The notes under the pieces are model-generated. The model made no database searches. It was not told the origin of the DNA and saw nothing but the letters and a program-made list of their open reading frames with translations. The position numbers were made by a program, and so were the translations under genes. This document shows, piece by piece, positions 53,313-63,296 of a DNA stretch of 64,000 nucleotides. The stretch's first letter is position 1. Each line of letters begins with the position of its first letter. This DNA is from Cyanidiococcus yangmingshanensis (taxonomy: Eukaryota; Rhodophyta; Bangiophyceae; Cyanidiales; Cyanidiaceae). The stretch is taken from NCBI GenBank assembly GCA_013995675.1, contig VWRR01000012.1, forward strand, positions 62,001 through 126,000, written 5' to 3'.

Positions 53313-54007
53313 CATTTTGACACCAGCGGATTCTTCAAGTGTCCGAATGATTGCTGTCTCGCAAAAAGAAGAGCACTTTCGGAAACTTTTGCGAGGAGCT
53401 CTGCTCATGCCATACTCGCAAAATATCAGTGCCCTGCTTCCTGAATAGCTAGAGGTAGGGAGCTCTTCGGCGAGTAAAATTGGTATGCACGACCCCTTGA
53501 ATCATTATCCATTTAACTCCAAATCAATTTGATCGACGCTTCTTTAACAAAACATCGTTTTGGTCAGGAGGTTCCTTCCAGGATACGGAGAGAAGCTGGG
53601 GCGCAGACATGCATCGGGGTCCGCAGCCTGAACTCACCCCAGAGAGATCGCACTCAAAGAAACTCTGTGCTCTATGTGACTTTCAGCGGATCTAACCATG
53701 AAGGACTATTTACTCTCCGCTGCGTCTTCTTCACTGAAAATTGCCCACTCATGAAAGAGCCACAAAAATGATACAATACCATCGGGCGATGCCTCCGTCA
53801 TCGGAGAGCATCTGTCTAGAGAGACAAACGGGTCAGTGTTAACCCAGATTGTTCCATGTTGTATATTGTGATACAAACTGGTACCTGATTCATCGTCGGG
53901 GCGCGCGCATCCTCGATTTCCCTCCAACTTTGAATCCCCACGCTCGCAGCGCTTCTGTTCGCGCAGCGTAGCCGCTCGCAAGTCGCTGAGACACGCAATA
54001 TGACGCT
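53313..54007. other. intergenic, nothing recognised
   Basis: Lower-GC stretch; frames lack domains. Confidence 0.4.
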
Positions 54008-54845
54008 ATGAGCTCCAACCCGACATCAAATCTTTATACGCTATTCGGACACAGACTCGTCCTCCAAGAGGAGCCTGCTGACGAGTCGCGGACGACCCAA
54101 GACCTAACTCAAGAGCAACTGCAAAGCGCAGCTCTGAACGCTGATCAGGAACCGTCGGGTGCACCTCTGTCACAGTGTGCTGGCCTGCCGCAAACTCTCG
54201 AACGAACGCTCAAGGTGCGCGTTGCTGCGGCATGATCCGCAAGAGGCGGAGTTTATCGACGAGATTCTCAGAGCATGGCAAGCAGAGAGCGAAAATGCAT
54301 TTGCGCTTTGTGAGGAAATGCATCGCCAGGGTAGACCGCCTGACGAGATCCTGGAGAGCGTTTTGGATGATATCTCTGCCGAAAAGGCAGATTGGCCGCT
54401 GGCAGTTGGGGGCAGGCGTCGATGGCGGCCTCAAGCTCCCGGCGTTCAGGCCGTTCGCGAGGGCGCCTTCATGGAGTGGATAGAGACCCACGGGCCCGAA
54501 CCGAAACGATATCACTCGAGGGTTTCCTGCGCTTCAGATGATGACACTTCGAAACAGATCGCACCTGCTGCGTCGCTGCATTGCTCAGGGACAAAACCGC
54601 ACCAGAGACGAGTGCAGTTTCGTGTCTCGTCCACGACCGAGGCGTTGATTTCCTCGGACAATTCAGAAATCCATCTTTTCATGAAAGATGCTGGTGATAG
54701 GCCCATAGGAACTGCAAACACCTCGGGGACACTCACGCTCCGTTTTCGCGTATTCAGTATGGGTCGCAAATCCATTCGTCGCTTGATGCGAGATGCAGCG
54801 GGGAACCGCTCAGGAGTTCAAGCACTTTGGCATTGCGTTTGCTAA
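54008..54845 (+). pseudogene. unidentified acidic protein, one frame break
   Basis: ATG 54008 starts MSSNPTSNLYTLFGHRL and an acidic Glu/Gln-rich segment up to TLERTLK, then stops at 54235. A second frame carries on directly with LLRHDPQEAEFIDEILRAWQAESENAFALCEEM and LESVLDDISAEKADWP, so a one-base shift near 54210-54220 separates two parts of one gene. The later part to 54845 becomes Ser- and Arg-rich and less convincing. The helical acidic core might be a protein-interaction domain. No family is recognised. Confidence 0.4.
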
Positions 54846-55717
54846 CAACGCAACGGTTCCAAGTTCATTCCATTCGAGTGCGAACGAATCAAGCAGATCG
54901 CATCCTCCAGAGTATTTTTTCTACCTGTGCTATGATGGTTGCGAGAAACGAAAACCATGTGAGACACCTCCAGCCACTCGACAAATCGCTCATCTCAAAC
55001 GGGAACCGATCGATTCTTCTCTTGCTTAAACACGCGTCAGCTTCGAGCAAACCTCAAGGCTTGTACCTAGTCTGTGGCTAGTGTCTATTTTTTATCCATC
55101 ACGATGAGCCCAGCTCAAATTCTGTGGTGCATTTTTCAGACTCAGGCGGTAACAAGCTCGAATCGTGAAGGGTTTTTCGCTCTGCCGTATGGCGTCGACG
55201 TTTCGGTGCCGAGTCGAATACAAATAAATAAGCCTGCTCAACGAACAGGGACCGCCGTTGCTGTTCTGAACTCGATGGTACAGCACAAATCGCTCGATGC
55301 TCAGGCAACATGGAGACGGAACGCACCCATAGTATCGTTTCAGAATTCAAGGATGTATCTGCAGAATGAACTCCATGCGAGCCGTCCGCTCCGTCTCGAA
55401 TAGGTGTCCGCTATTTGCAGTTTTTCGAGCTCAACCTCGAGTTCCTAAGCCACTCTTTGCAGCTGAAGACATCACGTGCGTTCTTAATGATTTCTCCTGC
55501 GAATCATCGCTTCTGAAACTATAACAACATAGCCCAAACGATGACATATTTCGGAAACATACTAGCCGCAACTACTGAGTAACTCGAGAGGGAAATCTTG
55601 GTTCAGCCCAGACCGTCCGTTGAGCCTGGGTCGCAACCAAGCTTGTGCCTTGGGGCCAAGCTCACCGAGTTGCGTTCCACCCAGAGCGAGGTGGACCTCG
55701 AGAGCGTGCTCAGAGCA
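54846..55717. other. intergenic, nothing recognised
   Basis: Short frames on both strands without domains. Confidence 0.4.
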
Positions 55718-56200
55718 CTATAAAACTTGGTATTCCTCCTCGGGGAAGAGTCGCACCAACTCGTCACGTTCTGCCTGCATTTCTTCAGGAGTTCTGTTTG
55801 ATCGATTTTTCTCCTCGACATAAAAGCGCTGCTTTTCGAGCTCAGAGTACACGGCGTCGTTTGGAACAAAGTCGCCAGGTACCCGCGGAACAATGTGCAC
55901 GTGAACGTGCTCCACTGTTTGCCCCGCTGCCACACCATCTTGAATGACGAATTGAATGCCTCTAACGCCTCTGCTGTGACCGTACTTCTCGAGTCTCGAA
56001 CCGATGCGCTGAGCACTCAACCATAAGTCTGCAACTTCAGCCGGTGTCAGGTCCGCGAACCGAGCCACACAACGTCGAGGCAGAACCAACACGTGGTGGG
56101 ACACGATAGGTCGCAGGTTCACAATCGCGAGACTTAACTTCGTTGAGTAGAATACTTCGGTTGTCCGAGAAATGCGAAACGCCCCAAAACGGTAAAGCAT
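55718..56200 (-). CDS. FHIT: FHIT-type HIT hydrolase (diadenosine polyphosphate hydrolase)
   Basis: 160 residues from ATG 56198-56200, the start that matches the family opening (MLYRFGAFRISRTTEVFYST versus the Fhit beginning). An in-frame ATG at 56261-56263 would add 21 residues. Fhit cleaves Ap3A/Ap4A and related dinucleotides. It contains LAIVNLRPIVSHHVLVLPRR, ADLTPAEVADLW, QDGVAAGQTVEHVHVHIVPRVPGDF with the catalytic histidine triad HVHVHI, and an EEMQAERDELVRLF C-terminal helix. The Fhit-specific QTVxHVHVH block rules out Hint-type members. Divergent from Sec20. Confidence 0.92.
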   Translation of the reverse strand: MLYRFGAFRISRTTEVFYSTKLSLAIVNLRPIVSHHVLVLPRRCVARFADLTPAEVADLWLSAQRIGSRLEKYGHSRGVRGIQFVIQDGVAAGQTVEHVHVHIVPRVPGDFVPNDAVYSELEKQRFYVEEKNRSNRTPEEMQAERDELVRLFPEEEYQVL

Positions 56201-56529
56201 CGCTGAAAGAGTAGAAGTCGTAATTACGGAGCCGCAACAACTCTTGGCAGTGTAACCAGTCATCACGACGATGGCCTGCGGCGCTTGTCGGAAGGCATCT
56301 GGCTGAGACCTTTTCGGGTGGTTTCTTGGAACCTTTCCTAGTCAGCCGCTCTTTTACCTCGTTTGAATCGATCGAATTCGTTCATAACCCCAATCGGGTG
56401 GCGATTCCAGAGATCTTCGACCCAGGCGCTGGCTTCTCCCCGGAAACAGTGGGCAGGGAATCAAAGTTGCGTGGTTCAGGAACGTTTTTTCTCTCGCTGA
56501 GCGTTCCCTGGGAAAAGTGTCTTCCGCAT
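56201..56529. promoter_or_regulatory. divergent spacer FHIT / Sec20
   Basis: Promoter region for both genes; codons in frame upstream of the Sec20 ATG lack an ATG. No defined element. Confidence 0.35.
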
Positions 56530-58668
56530 ATGCGGGCTCGTAACGAAGAGCAAGAGGAACGAACACAAGAAGGAAATGATAGGATCAAATGTGAAGTTTC
56601 AAAGCTTATAGCACAGCTTCGGCGCGCACCTGCAGTCTCGGTCGAAACGGAGGCAACTGAAAGAAAGGCGCGTAAGCTCTTAGCAGAGTGGCAACAGCTG
56701 GTCGAGGAAAGCGAGGCCCACGACTTTTCTGGATCAGATTCTCTAAGGAGTCAGTTGTTCCAAATGCAGCGCACACTCTCTGCTGTATTAACGCAGCTTC
56801 GTCGTAGAAGCGCAACCACCAAAGCTCGAATGCATCAACCAGCTCTTGCGGTTTCAACGGCACAGAGCTCAGAACAGGAAAGGCGATACTTATTTGAGTC
56901 GTTGCCACCGCCCGACCAGAAGACAGGGAAGCCAGAACACTATAGTTCTGGCGAGATCAGTTCGTTATCGGCGGGTTCTTACCAACCGGACCAGAGGTCA
57001 ACGGCGCTCTCTGTAACAGCGAGCCATATCACCCAGAGGATTCATCATACCACCGCGCTTGCGAATCAGGAACTGGAACGATCAAAAGCAATTTTAGAGC
57101 ACATTACAGAATCGTCGTCAAGGATTCGAAGAATAGATCATCAGTATGATCATTACGCGAACTCCCTTTCGACTGGAGGACGACGCTTGGAACAACTGCG
57201 CCGAGCAGAGCGTCGCCGACATTGGCTTATCATGTTGGCGTTTATCTTCCTTGCCGCATGCGTGGTCTTTGTTGTGGTTCGCCGGCTAGGTGCAGCGAGG
57301 GCCGCTGAGCTGGCTACTACAGTTGCTAGGCGCGTGTTTCAGATCACTCTCAAAATGTCGAGCGTCCTCATTAGAATCGGCAGACGTATGTGGAAAGAGC
57401 TGCTGAGGCTCTCGAAACAGAGCGCACAATCGAATGAAGCAGAATCGAGTTTTATCGCGAAAGAACCTGCCTCCATAGATATGAGTGGAGAATACGCGGA
57501 GATATTCGCCGACGGCGACAGTGGTTCTTCTCTCTCGGCGGAGAATATTCGCCAAGTTTATGATTCGAAGGTTGGCCATGGTGAGGCTTCCAAACCAGTT
57601 CTGGTGGCAGATCCGGGCGAAAAGGTGTCTGATCTGCTCGCGAACGCCACCTCGGTGGTTTCGAGAGAAGCAGCGGCTTCGCATGGCCTCGCTAGAGATG
57701 AGCGCCACACACCCAAGGTCAGTGATTCAAATATCTCTGGCTCTGTTGGGTCCGAGCCCGGGCCCAGCGTGAAAAATGTGCATTGGGATCATGGTCACGC
57801 TGTGGTATCGACAAACGGATATATTTCCACAGCTGCCTCAAAAAATGAACAAAGTCTGCGCTTTAGCACTACGGGACCAGGCGAGGCAAAAGCAGTGGAA
57901 CCTTTTCGAAGGAGCAGCTCGTCAGAAGCGATCATCTTACGGAATTCAACAACACAGTACGGTAATACGCTCGAGTATTCCGCCAGCATGGAGAGTGGCG
58001 ATCCAGCCACAGTTGGTGCAAAACATCTCACTGGAGGCGAAATCCCTCCAAACACCGGAGACGTGGGGAGTAACCAAAGCACATATTCGGCTGGGCAGCA
58101 AGCTTCTAAGACCCAGGAGCCAATCCCAGAAGAGCAAATGGAACGATGGAGGGATTCTCCGAATGCGGCACCAAAAGTGGCTTCTGAAGCAATTCTCAGC
58201 ACGAGCTCTAATTCCGCGAAAGACGCTCCGAAAGAAACGAACCAATTCAAGTTACCTGACGACATTGTCAGCAGAGATGCACACGCAGCGTCAAAATCTC
58301 AGCTAGCGGAAGGAATAGCGCCCGACGAGGTGCTGTCTGGGTCCAAGGCCAAGGCAGAGACCACGAACGAGAAGCATGAAATCGCTGACCATAGTGAGAC
58401 CGCGGCATTTGTTGGAAGCTCTGTGCTGCCCTCCGAAAACAGCTCTATGAATGCATTTTCCGGCAGTGCGTACAGAGCTGAGAGTACCAGCGCCCATTCG
58501 AATGCCTCTCCGACAAATTCAAAGGATGTGCTGACACCAAACAACGTCGCGATGAACGAATCAGATTTTGTTTCTGCGAATGCAGCTGCTGGCCAGACAG
58601 AGGAACAAAATCTGTCTCCGTCCGCTGGGGCTGACGATACCCTCCATGAAGTGCATGACGAACTTTGA
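56530..58668 (+). CDS. SEC20: Sec20 family SNARE with long lumenal tail ending in HDEL
   Basis: 712 residues from ATG 56530, the first in-frame ATG. Sec20 (BNIP1) is the Qb-SNARE for Golgi-to-ER COPI vesicles. A cytosolic helical N-terminus (~1-150) leads to the Sec20-type SNARE helix (~165-225: TASHITQRIHHTTALANQEL, ILEHITESSSRIRRIDHQYD), a GGRRLEQLRRAERRRH linker and a single membrane anchor WLIMLAFIFLAACVVFVVV (~233-251). About 460 residues follow, rich in Ser, Ala, Glu and Thr with several N-x-S/T sites, and would face the ER lumen. The protein ends exactly in HDEL, the ER-retrieval signal. Yeast Sec20 also has a lumenal tail ending in HDEL; animal BNIP1 does not. The family match is moderate, but topology plus HDEL support it. 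Confidence 0.8.
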   Translation: MRARNEEQEERTQEGNDRIKCEVSKLIAQLRRAPAVSVETEATERKARKLLAEWQQLVEESEAHDFSGSDSLRSQLFQMQRTLSAVLTQLRRRSATTKARMHQPALAVSTAQSSEQERRYLFESLPPPDQKTGKPEHYSSGEISSLSAGSYQPDQRSTALSVTASHITQRIHHTTALANQELERSKAILEHITESSSRIRRIDHQYDHYANSLSTGGRRLEQLRRAERRRHWLIMLAFIFLAACVVFVVVRRLGAARAAELATTVARRVFQITLKMSSVLIRIGRRMWKELLRLSKQSAQSNEAESSFIAKEPASIDMSGEYAEIFADGDSGSSLSAENIRQVYDSKVGHGEASKPVLVADPGEKVSDLLANATSVVSREAAASHGLARDERHTPKVSDSNISGSVGSEPGPSVKNVHWDHGHAVVSTNGYISTAASKNEQSLRFSTTGPGEAKAVEPFRRSSSSEAIILRNSTTQYGNTLEYSASMESGDPATVGAKHLTGGEIPPNTGDVGSNQSTYSAGQQASKTQEPIPEEQMERWRDSPNAAPKVASEAILSTSSNSAKDAPKETNQFKLPDDIVSRDAHAASKSQLAEGIAPDEVLSGSKAKAETTNEKHEIADHSETAAFVGSSVLPSENSSMNAFSGSAYRAESTSAHSNASPTNSKDVLTPNNVAMNESDFVSANAAAGQTEEQNLSPSAGADDTLHEVHDEL

Positions 58669-60225
58669 AAAGAACCCTGGGCGGAAACGAAAAATGATCA
58701 AGCGACTGTTCGCAAGGGGCGCTGTTATGGGGGCCTCACGTGGATGTAGACTTGTTTTGGTGAGGTGCCAAAACCGCGAGATTTTTGGCAGCCTTGACAT
58801 TCTAACCAGTCTGTGCCCTTTTCAGTTTAGTATCAAAATCACATCATGCTAGCTGAGGAAAATACATGTAGTCTCCGGTCTGACTCATCGTAGCCATCGT
58901 TATCGAACGGAGTTGAGTCCGTACCTGGGACGGGGCTTTTGACACCAGGATGTGTGGAACGTGGTTTCCCAGCGTCCATTTCAGCTTTGCGAATGCATTC
59001 TTAAATAAGAGGTATTTTGCACGTTTCATGAACATATTCTCTCCATACCGGTATGGCCAAAGATGGCGCTCACCAGGAACAGAACGTATCGAATCAGTAG
59101 GGGATTGTCTCTGGCATCGATTCTCTGACTTGAAAGCAACGTGTCGCTGCAACGAGGACACCTGCAGCCTACGCTCTGAATAGGCGGAAGCTCTGCTCTG
59201 AAACTGTCTCTGTGGCTCAATTGCTCATTCGGAATCCATTGGCCATGGATTGGTTGCGACGCGAAATCCCCAGCAATGCCTCGACAGCCTTCGAGTTCAT
59301 TAGACACTCATATCAATGATTATGCGTGGTTAAATGTCGTCCCGATGAATGCTTTAGGAATCGGAGGCTAAGCGAACAAATTCAAGATACCGAGGTTCTC
59401 GCAATGCCTGCATTTGTGTGGACAATGCAGCTGATGATTAAGGTGCCCCCGTCGATAAGCACTTCCGATTGTGCCGAGATCAAACTTGGAACTGGAAAGC
59501 ATTAAGTATTGGTCAGCAAACTGAGGCTTTGACAAAGCCTTAGAATCCCTACATGATGCCGTCACTGAAAAAGCCCGAAAATCAACAAGTCGTGTTTTGC
59601 ACCAGCTTTGGTCCGAGGCTTGTATCTATGGTCAGAAGCCTTCGGTGCACGAACTCCCTGGACAACCACTACGCTCGAGACAGTGTGGGCTCGGATTTTA
59701 GTCGAGGGAGGCCAACTGTAGCGGCTTCTCAAGTGCTGAAACTGGTACGAAGATAGGAAGGCACAAATTTTGCCCGAATCTAACACGACACCAAAAATAG
59801 CTGCGAAACCGGCGAGAGAGTCTGACAAATCGGCGTACTTCAAAGACCGAATGGCCCATAGAGATCCTTCAACTGGAACGAGATTGCACACCTGGAGTGC
59901 AGCGTTCTGAGAAGTTTGCGTCTTCGCGTTTGGAGGTATTCACGAAGAACCGGACTCAGTGCGATATAAGATTATGTAGCTGAGTTTTTTGTAATAAAAA
60001 ACCCCGCTTTGCTCTTCACCCTATTCGCAGTTATCGACTTTAGGGGATCTTCCTGGACGTAGCTACTGGGACGTTAGGGGCGCCCTAGCTTTCAGAGCCT
60101 TAGCGGCCGTTCACCTCGAGTTGAAGTTCCTATCAAAGAAAGCACTGTTCAGTAGGCTTTGGGATCGAATCCCTTGAGGGCGTCAAGGCTGCTTCCTTCG
60201 GTGCGCGGTATCGTTACGGGTCTCG
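58669..60225. other. long intergenic region, nothing recognised
   Basis: 1557 bp, somewhat AT-richer. Only short frames. A tRNA T-loop-like string near 60160 does not form a tRNA. A run of A and T residues lies at ~59983-60003. Confidence 0.45.
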
Positions 60226-61860
60226 ATGACGGAGTCTGCTGCTGAACACTTTCCGCCAGGTGCGGACAAAGAGCACCTACCAAGAGTCGCTCTCGACTTG
60301 GAGGGATACGCGAGAAAGTATGTCTGGTGGCAAAGCGGAGGCGGGCGGTGCATGAAACGGGGTGCTTTGCTGCGCCTTCGCTTCATCGCAACGCAAGCTC
60401 CGCACCTGGAGATACGCAGGGAGGCAGCCCAACTGGGCGTTGAATTGATTGAGAATAGTTTTCGTCTTGTTGAGGATATCCGAACAGCGGCGCTGTCTGA
60501 CAACGAGACGACTACATTTGATGCAAGTAGGTCGCTGCGAAGGATTAGTCCGGACGTGCGTCGCGAGAGGGGCGACGGGCGTAAAACGCTGACGCATTCG
60601 ACTCTCTCCCCCGCAAAAGGGTATCGTCGAGAGCCAGCAGATCTGGCTCTGTACGCGGACCTCAAAAGAGTATTGGGAGACTCAACAGATGCGGAATGGG
60701 TATCAATGTGCAAGCAGGCTTTTGTGAAAGATCGGAATGCCCTCCTGAGAGAACTAGAAGCGAGCCAGCGACAGGGGATAGAACAAGCGGTGCGCATATC
60801 ATGCAACGAAATGGCGCATTTTTACTATGACTATGGGTATCTAGATGAGTCTTTGCGGTATCTACAGATGATTGAGCCTTATGGCATGCAAAAGGCGGAG
60901 CTTTTAGGTTGGGTTTTGGATATTTTACGAATCCACTTGGAGAGAAGTATGACTGCTGACTCGTCTGTCGAGAATCGACCTCGCTGGCGCGGCTTTCCTG
61001 CAAGACTTCCACAAACATGCTTTCAGAGCGCAGAAAATCCAACAAGTATGTCGCCTGCGAAGGATGCGCTTGGTATCGAGTTTTTCGGTCAGCCGGTGCA
61101 CATCGAACATTTAGCACATTTGGCGGAAAAAACGTTGGAAGAGAAGGACGTTACTGAAGCGGCGGCCCTGAGGGCAGCGCTTGGGATGATCGCTCTGAAT
61201 GGGGGCCATTATCGTCGAGCCGCGAAATATTTTCTAGCGGTTACCACAGCTTTTAACGCAAGCACCTTCATTGATGTGGTGTCTAGCGATGATCTCGCGA
61301 TTTGCGCTGTTCTTTGTGCGTTGGTTACTCTGAGTCGCGAGGAAATTCGTGACTGGGTTTTGCGGAATTCAGCATTTCGTTCGCTTCTTACCCAGTGTTC
61401 GATGTCGAAGAACCTTTTATGCAACTTTTATCACCGTCAGTTCAGAGAATTGCTTCAAAACCTCAACACGCTGAAGAATGACTTGAAAATTGATTTATAC
61501 ATGCACAAGCATGTCGAAACGCTGGCTCGCTTGGTTCATCAACGATGTTACACGGCTTACGTTGTGCCCTTCAGCTGCGTGGCTCTTGCCCGGATGAAGC
61601 GTGATCTCTTCGGAACAGCGTTGCGCGATACTGAAGCGTGTCAGAATTTTGAGCATAACATTGAACAGCTCGTACGCGGGGGATCTATTCCAGGGCAGCT
61701 GGATCCTGAAATGAAGTTTCTTTACGTTACCGCTGGCGACGAGCATGCCAGAATGATCGCCTCAACCCTAGACGAAGTCGATGCGTGTCGGACCTTTACT
61801 GAGAGCGAAGCTCTTCAGTATGCGTACTCATCGATCCAGGACCTAGGACTAACCCCATAG
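60226..61860 (+). CDS. CSN1: COP9 signalosome subunit 1 (CSN1/GPS1)
   Basis: 544 residues, intact. CSN1 is a PCI scaffold subunit of the complex that removes Nedd8 from cullins. The N-terminal Rpn7-type helical part has LDLEGYARKYVWW, ALLRLRFIATQAP, LYADLKRVLGDSTDAEWV, EASQRQGIEQAVRISCNEMAHFYYDYGYLDESLRYL and ALGMIALNGGHYRRAAKYFLAV. The PCI region follows: NSAFRSLLTQCSMSKNLLCNFYHRQFRELLQ, MHKHVETLARLVHQRCYTAYVVPFSCVALARM and the winged-helix signature VRGGSIPGQLDPEMKFLYV. The YxxPFS-type stretch and Rpn7 domain separate CSN1 from other PCI proteins; proteasome Rpn7 is the alternative but is shorter here in the linker. An Arg-rich insert at ~95-140 is unusual. ATG 60226. Confidence 0.85.
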   Translation: MTESAAEHFPPGADKEHLPRVALDLEGYARKYVWWQSGGGRCMKRGALLRLRFIATQAPHLEIRREAAQLGVELIENSFRLVEDIRTAALSDNETTTFDASRSLRRISPDVRRERGDGRKTLTHSTLSPAKGYRREPADLALYADLKRVLGDSTDAEWVSMCKQAFVKDRNALLRELEASQRQGIEQAVRISCNEMAHFYYDYGYLDESLRYLQMIEPYGMQKAELLGWVLDILRIHLERSMTADSSVENRPRWRGFPARLPQTCFQSAENPTSMSPAKDALGIEFFGQPVHIEHLAHLAEKTLEEKDVTEAAALRAALGMIALNGGHYRRAAKYFLAVTTAFNASTFIDVVSSDDLAICAVLCALVTLSREEIRDWVLRNSAFRSLLTQCSMSKNLLCNFYHRQFRELLQNLNTLKNDLKIDLYMHKHVETLARLVHQRCYTAYVVPFSCVALARMKRDLFGTALRDTEACQNFEHNIEQLVRGGSIPGQLDPEMKFLYVTAGDEHARMIASTLDEVDACRTFTESEALQYAYSSIQDLGLTP

Positions 61861-62343
61861 AGTTGTCCGGAACTGGAGAATAGAGCTCTTCTTGCGAACG
61901 GGACGGGTGCGCTGAAGCGGACTATTCCAGGCTATGACATCATACAGGATAGTAACAGGTCTCTGAAACGAGTAAACTGAGGTCCCATCCAGAGAAAAGG
62001 TTGTACCTACTGGAACGCCTTGCCCGTCGATCGAATTCAGCTGAAAGTCAGTCAATGTATCTGCTAAATATCTGTTGCGTGCTGCAGGTTTGAAGGGTTT
62101 TTTTTTTCGACTTGCATTGGTTCTCCAAAAGCGTCGTTTCGCGCAAAGAGCGAGAAGCTGCTGCGAGATTTTGCTGTGGAACGTTCACTCACCGACACCG
62201 ATTAGAGGCTGCAACCCGACCAGGGTCCAAGTCTCGCGCACACTCGTGGCGTAGTTGTATCGTGCTCGTTTCTCCCGTACCTGTCGCCTCGGTTCGCGCA
62301 GACTGCTGTTGGACTTGCAGCTTGGTCTCTTCACAGGAAACAG
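61861..62343. promoter_or_regulatory. spacer upstream of Rpb12
   Basis: 483 bp. A pyrimidine-rich GGTCTCTTCACAG at ~62323-62335, just upstream of the Rpb12 ATG, could be a splice acceptor. A T run lies at ~62099-62107. Confidence 0.35.
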
Positions 62344-62481
62344 ATGACGCGTTACGTGTGCGGGGAGTGTGGACAGATCTTCGAGCTTGACGTAAACGAA
62401 ACAGTTCGCTGCAACTTTTGCTCGTGTCGTTACGTTTACAAGCTTCGCACGAGGAAGCCCATCCAACTGGAGGCGCGTTGA
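62344..62481 (+). CDS. RPB12: RNA polymerase I/II/III shared subunit Rpb12 (RPABC4)
   Basis: A 45-residue gene, ATG 62344 to TGA 62479-62481. Rpb12 is the small zinc-ribbon subunit common to all three nuclear RNA polymerases. The sequence MTRYVCGECGQIFELD, VRCNFCSCRYVYKLRTRK, ending in EAR, has the four zinc ligands as CxxC (CGEC) and CxxC (CNFC), the YxYKxRTxK block and the terminal basic Arg typical of the family (human POLR2K is 58 residues and ends DAR). The short length corresponds to the conserved core, without the variable N-terminal tail; an upstream exon could add a few residues. The next gene starts 44 bp downstream on the same strand. Confidence 0.9.
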   Translation: MTRYVCGECGQIFELDVNETVRCNFCSCRYVYKLRTRKPIQLEAR

Positions 62482-62525
62482 GAGTACAGCGCGAGCAATT
62501 GAGCGCTGTACTCCTTAGTGACCTC

Positions 62526-63296
62526 ATGAGTCTGCCGAGAATCTTCGGAGTGCTTGGAGCGGCGGGCCAGATGGGAGCAGGCATCGTGCAGGCGCTCGAG
62601 AAAATACCAGGGGCTACAGTGTTGCGTTACGATCCGCTGAAAGAGCCAGAGAAAAGCATTCGAACACTTTGCGGGGCGGAATTCTTGTTCGAGGCTGTTC
62701 CAGAGGTGTTTGAGACCAAGGTTGGGGTGTATAGGGCGCTCGAAGACGCTCAGGTTTGGAAAGAAGACGTTATCGTAGCAAGCAACACCTCATCGTTATC
62801 TATAACGAGGCTAGCTGCGGCGACCAGGAGACCCGAGAGTTTTGTTGGCATGCACTTTTTTTATCCTGTCCAAAAAATGAACATTGTTGAGATCATCTGC
62901 GGCCTTCGCACTGCGGACAGGACAGTCGAGGTGACCGAAGCAGTTGCACAAGGCATAGGGAAGGAATGTGCGCATTGTCTCTCAGACACACCAGGATTTG
63001 TGTCAAACCGCATACTAATGCCTTACATTAATGAAGCGATTGAAACGTTGCGCGAGGGGACGGCGGAGGCCAAGGACATCGACCGTATCATGAAATTGGG
63101 CACGAACGTGCCAATGGGACCATTAGCTCTTGCCGACTTTATTGGTCTCGACACCTGCCTGAACATTTTGCGCGTACTTGAAACTGGGCTCCCTGGCGGT
63201 TCTGTCAAGTATAAACCGTCGCCCCTGCTCGTGAAGTATGTGGATGCCGGATTCCTGGGGCGAAAAACCAAACGGGGGTTTTACACATATAGCTAA
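62526..63296 (+). CDS. 3-hydroxyacyl-CoA / 3-hydroxybutyryl-CoA dehydrogenase family, short form
   Basis: 256 residues from ATG 62526; the frame is open upstream into the Rpb12 gene but has no homology there. NAD-dependent oxidation of 3-hydroxyacyl-CoA (beta-oxidation or a related pathway). The NAD site is VLGAAGQMGAGIVQAL, where the family norm GxGxxG reads GxAGxMG. Then FLFEAVPEVFETKVGVYRAL, SNTSSLSITRLA with the substrate-binding Ser, GMHFFYPVQKMNIVEII with the catalytic His, TPGFVSNRILMPYINEAI, and the C-terminal domain MKLGTNVPMGPLALADFIGLD, ending in KTKRGFYTYS. The protein is ~25-30 residues shorter than typical enzymes (~280), mostly between the nucleotide-binding loop and the FEAVPE strand, where the usual helical hairpin is missing. 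Function is therefore likely but not certain. Confidence 0.87.
   Translation: MSLPRIFGVLGAAGQMGAGIVQALEKIPGATVLRYDPLKEPEKSIRTLCGAEFLFEAVPEVFETKVGVYRALEDAQVWKEDVIVASNTSSLSITRLAAATRRPESFVGMHFFYPVQKMNIVEIICGLRTADRTVEVTEAVAQGIGKECAHCLSDTPGFVSNRILMPYINEAIETLREGTAEAKDIDRIMKLGTNVPMGPLALADFIGLDTCLNILRVLETGLPGGSVKYKPSPLLVKYVDAGFLGRKTKRGFYTYS

Noticed and set aside
60155-60185. T-loop-like string GGGATCGAATCCC before the CSN1 gene
   Set aside because: The loop would have A instead of T54, the T stem would be only three pairs, and no matching acceptor, D or anticodon arm was found upstream or in a permuted order.
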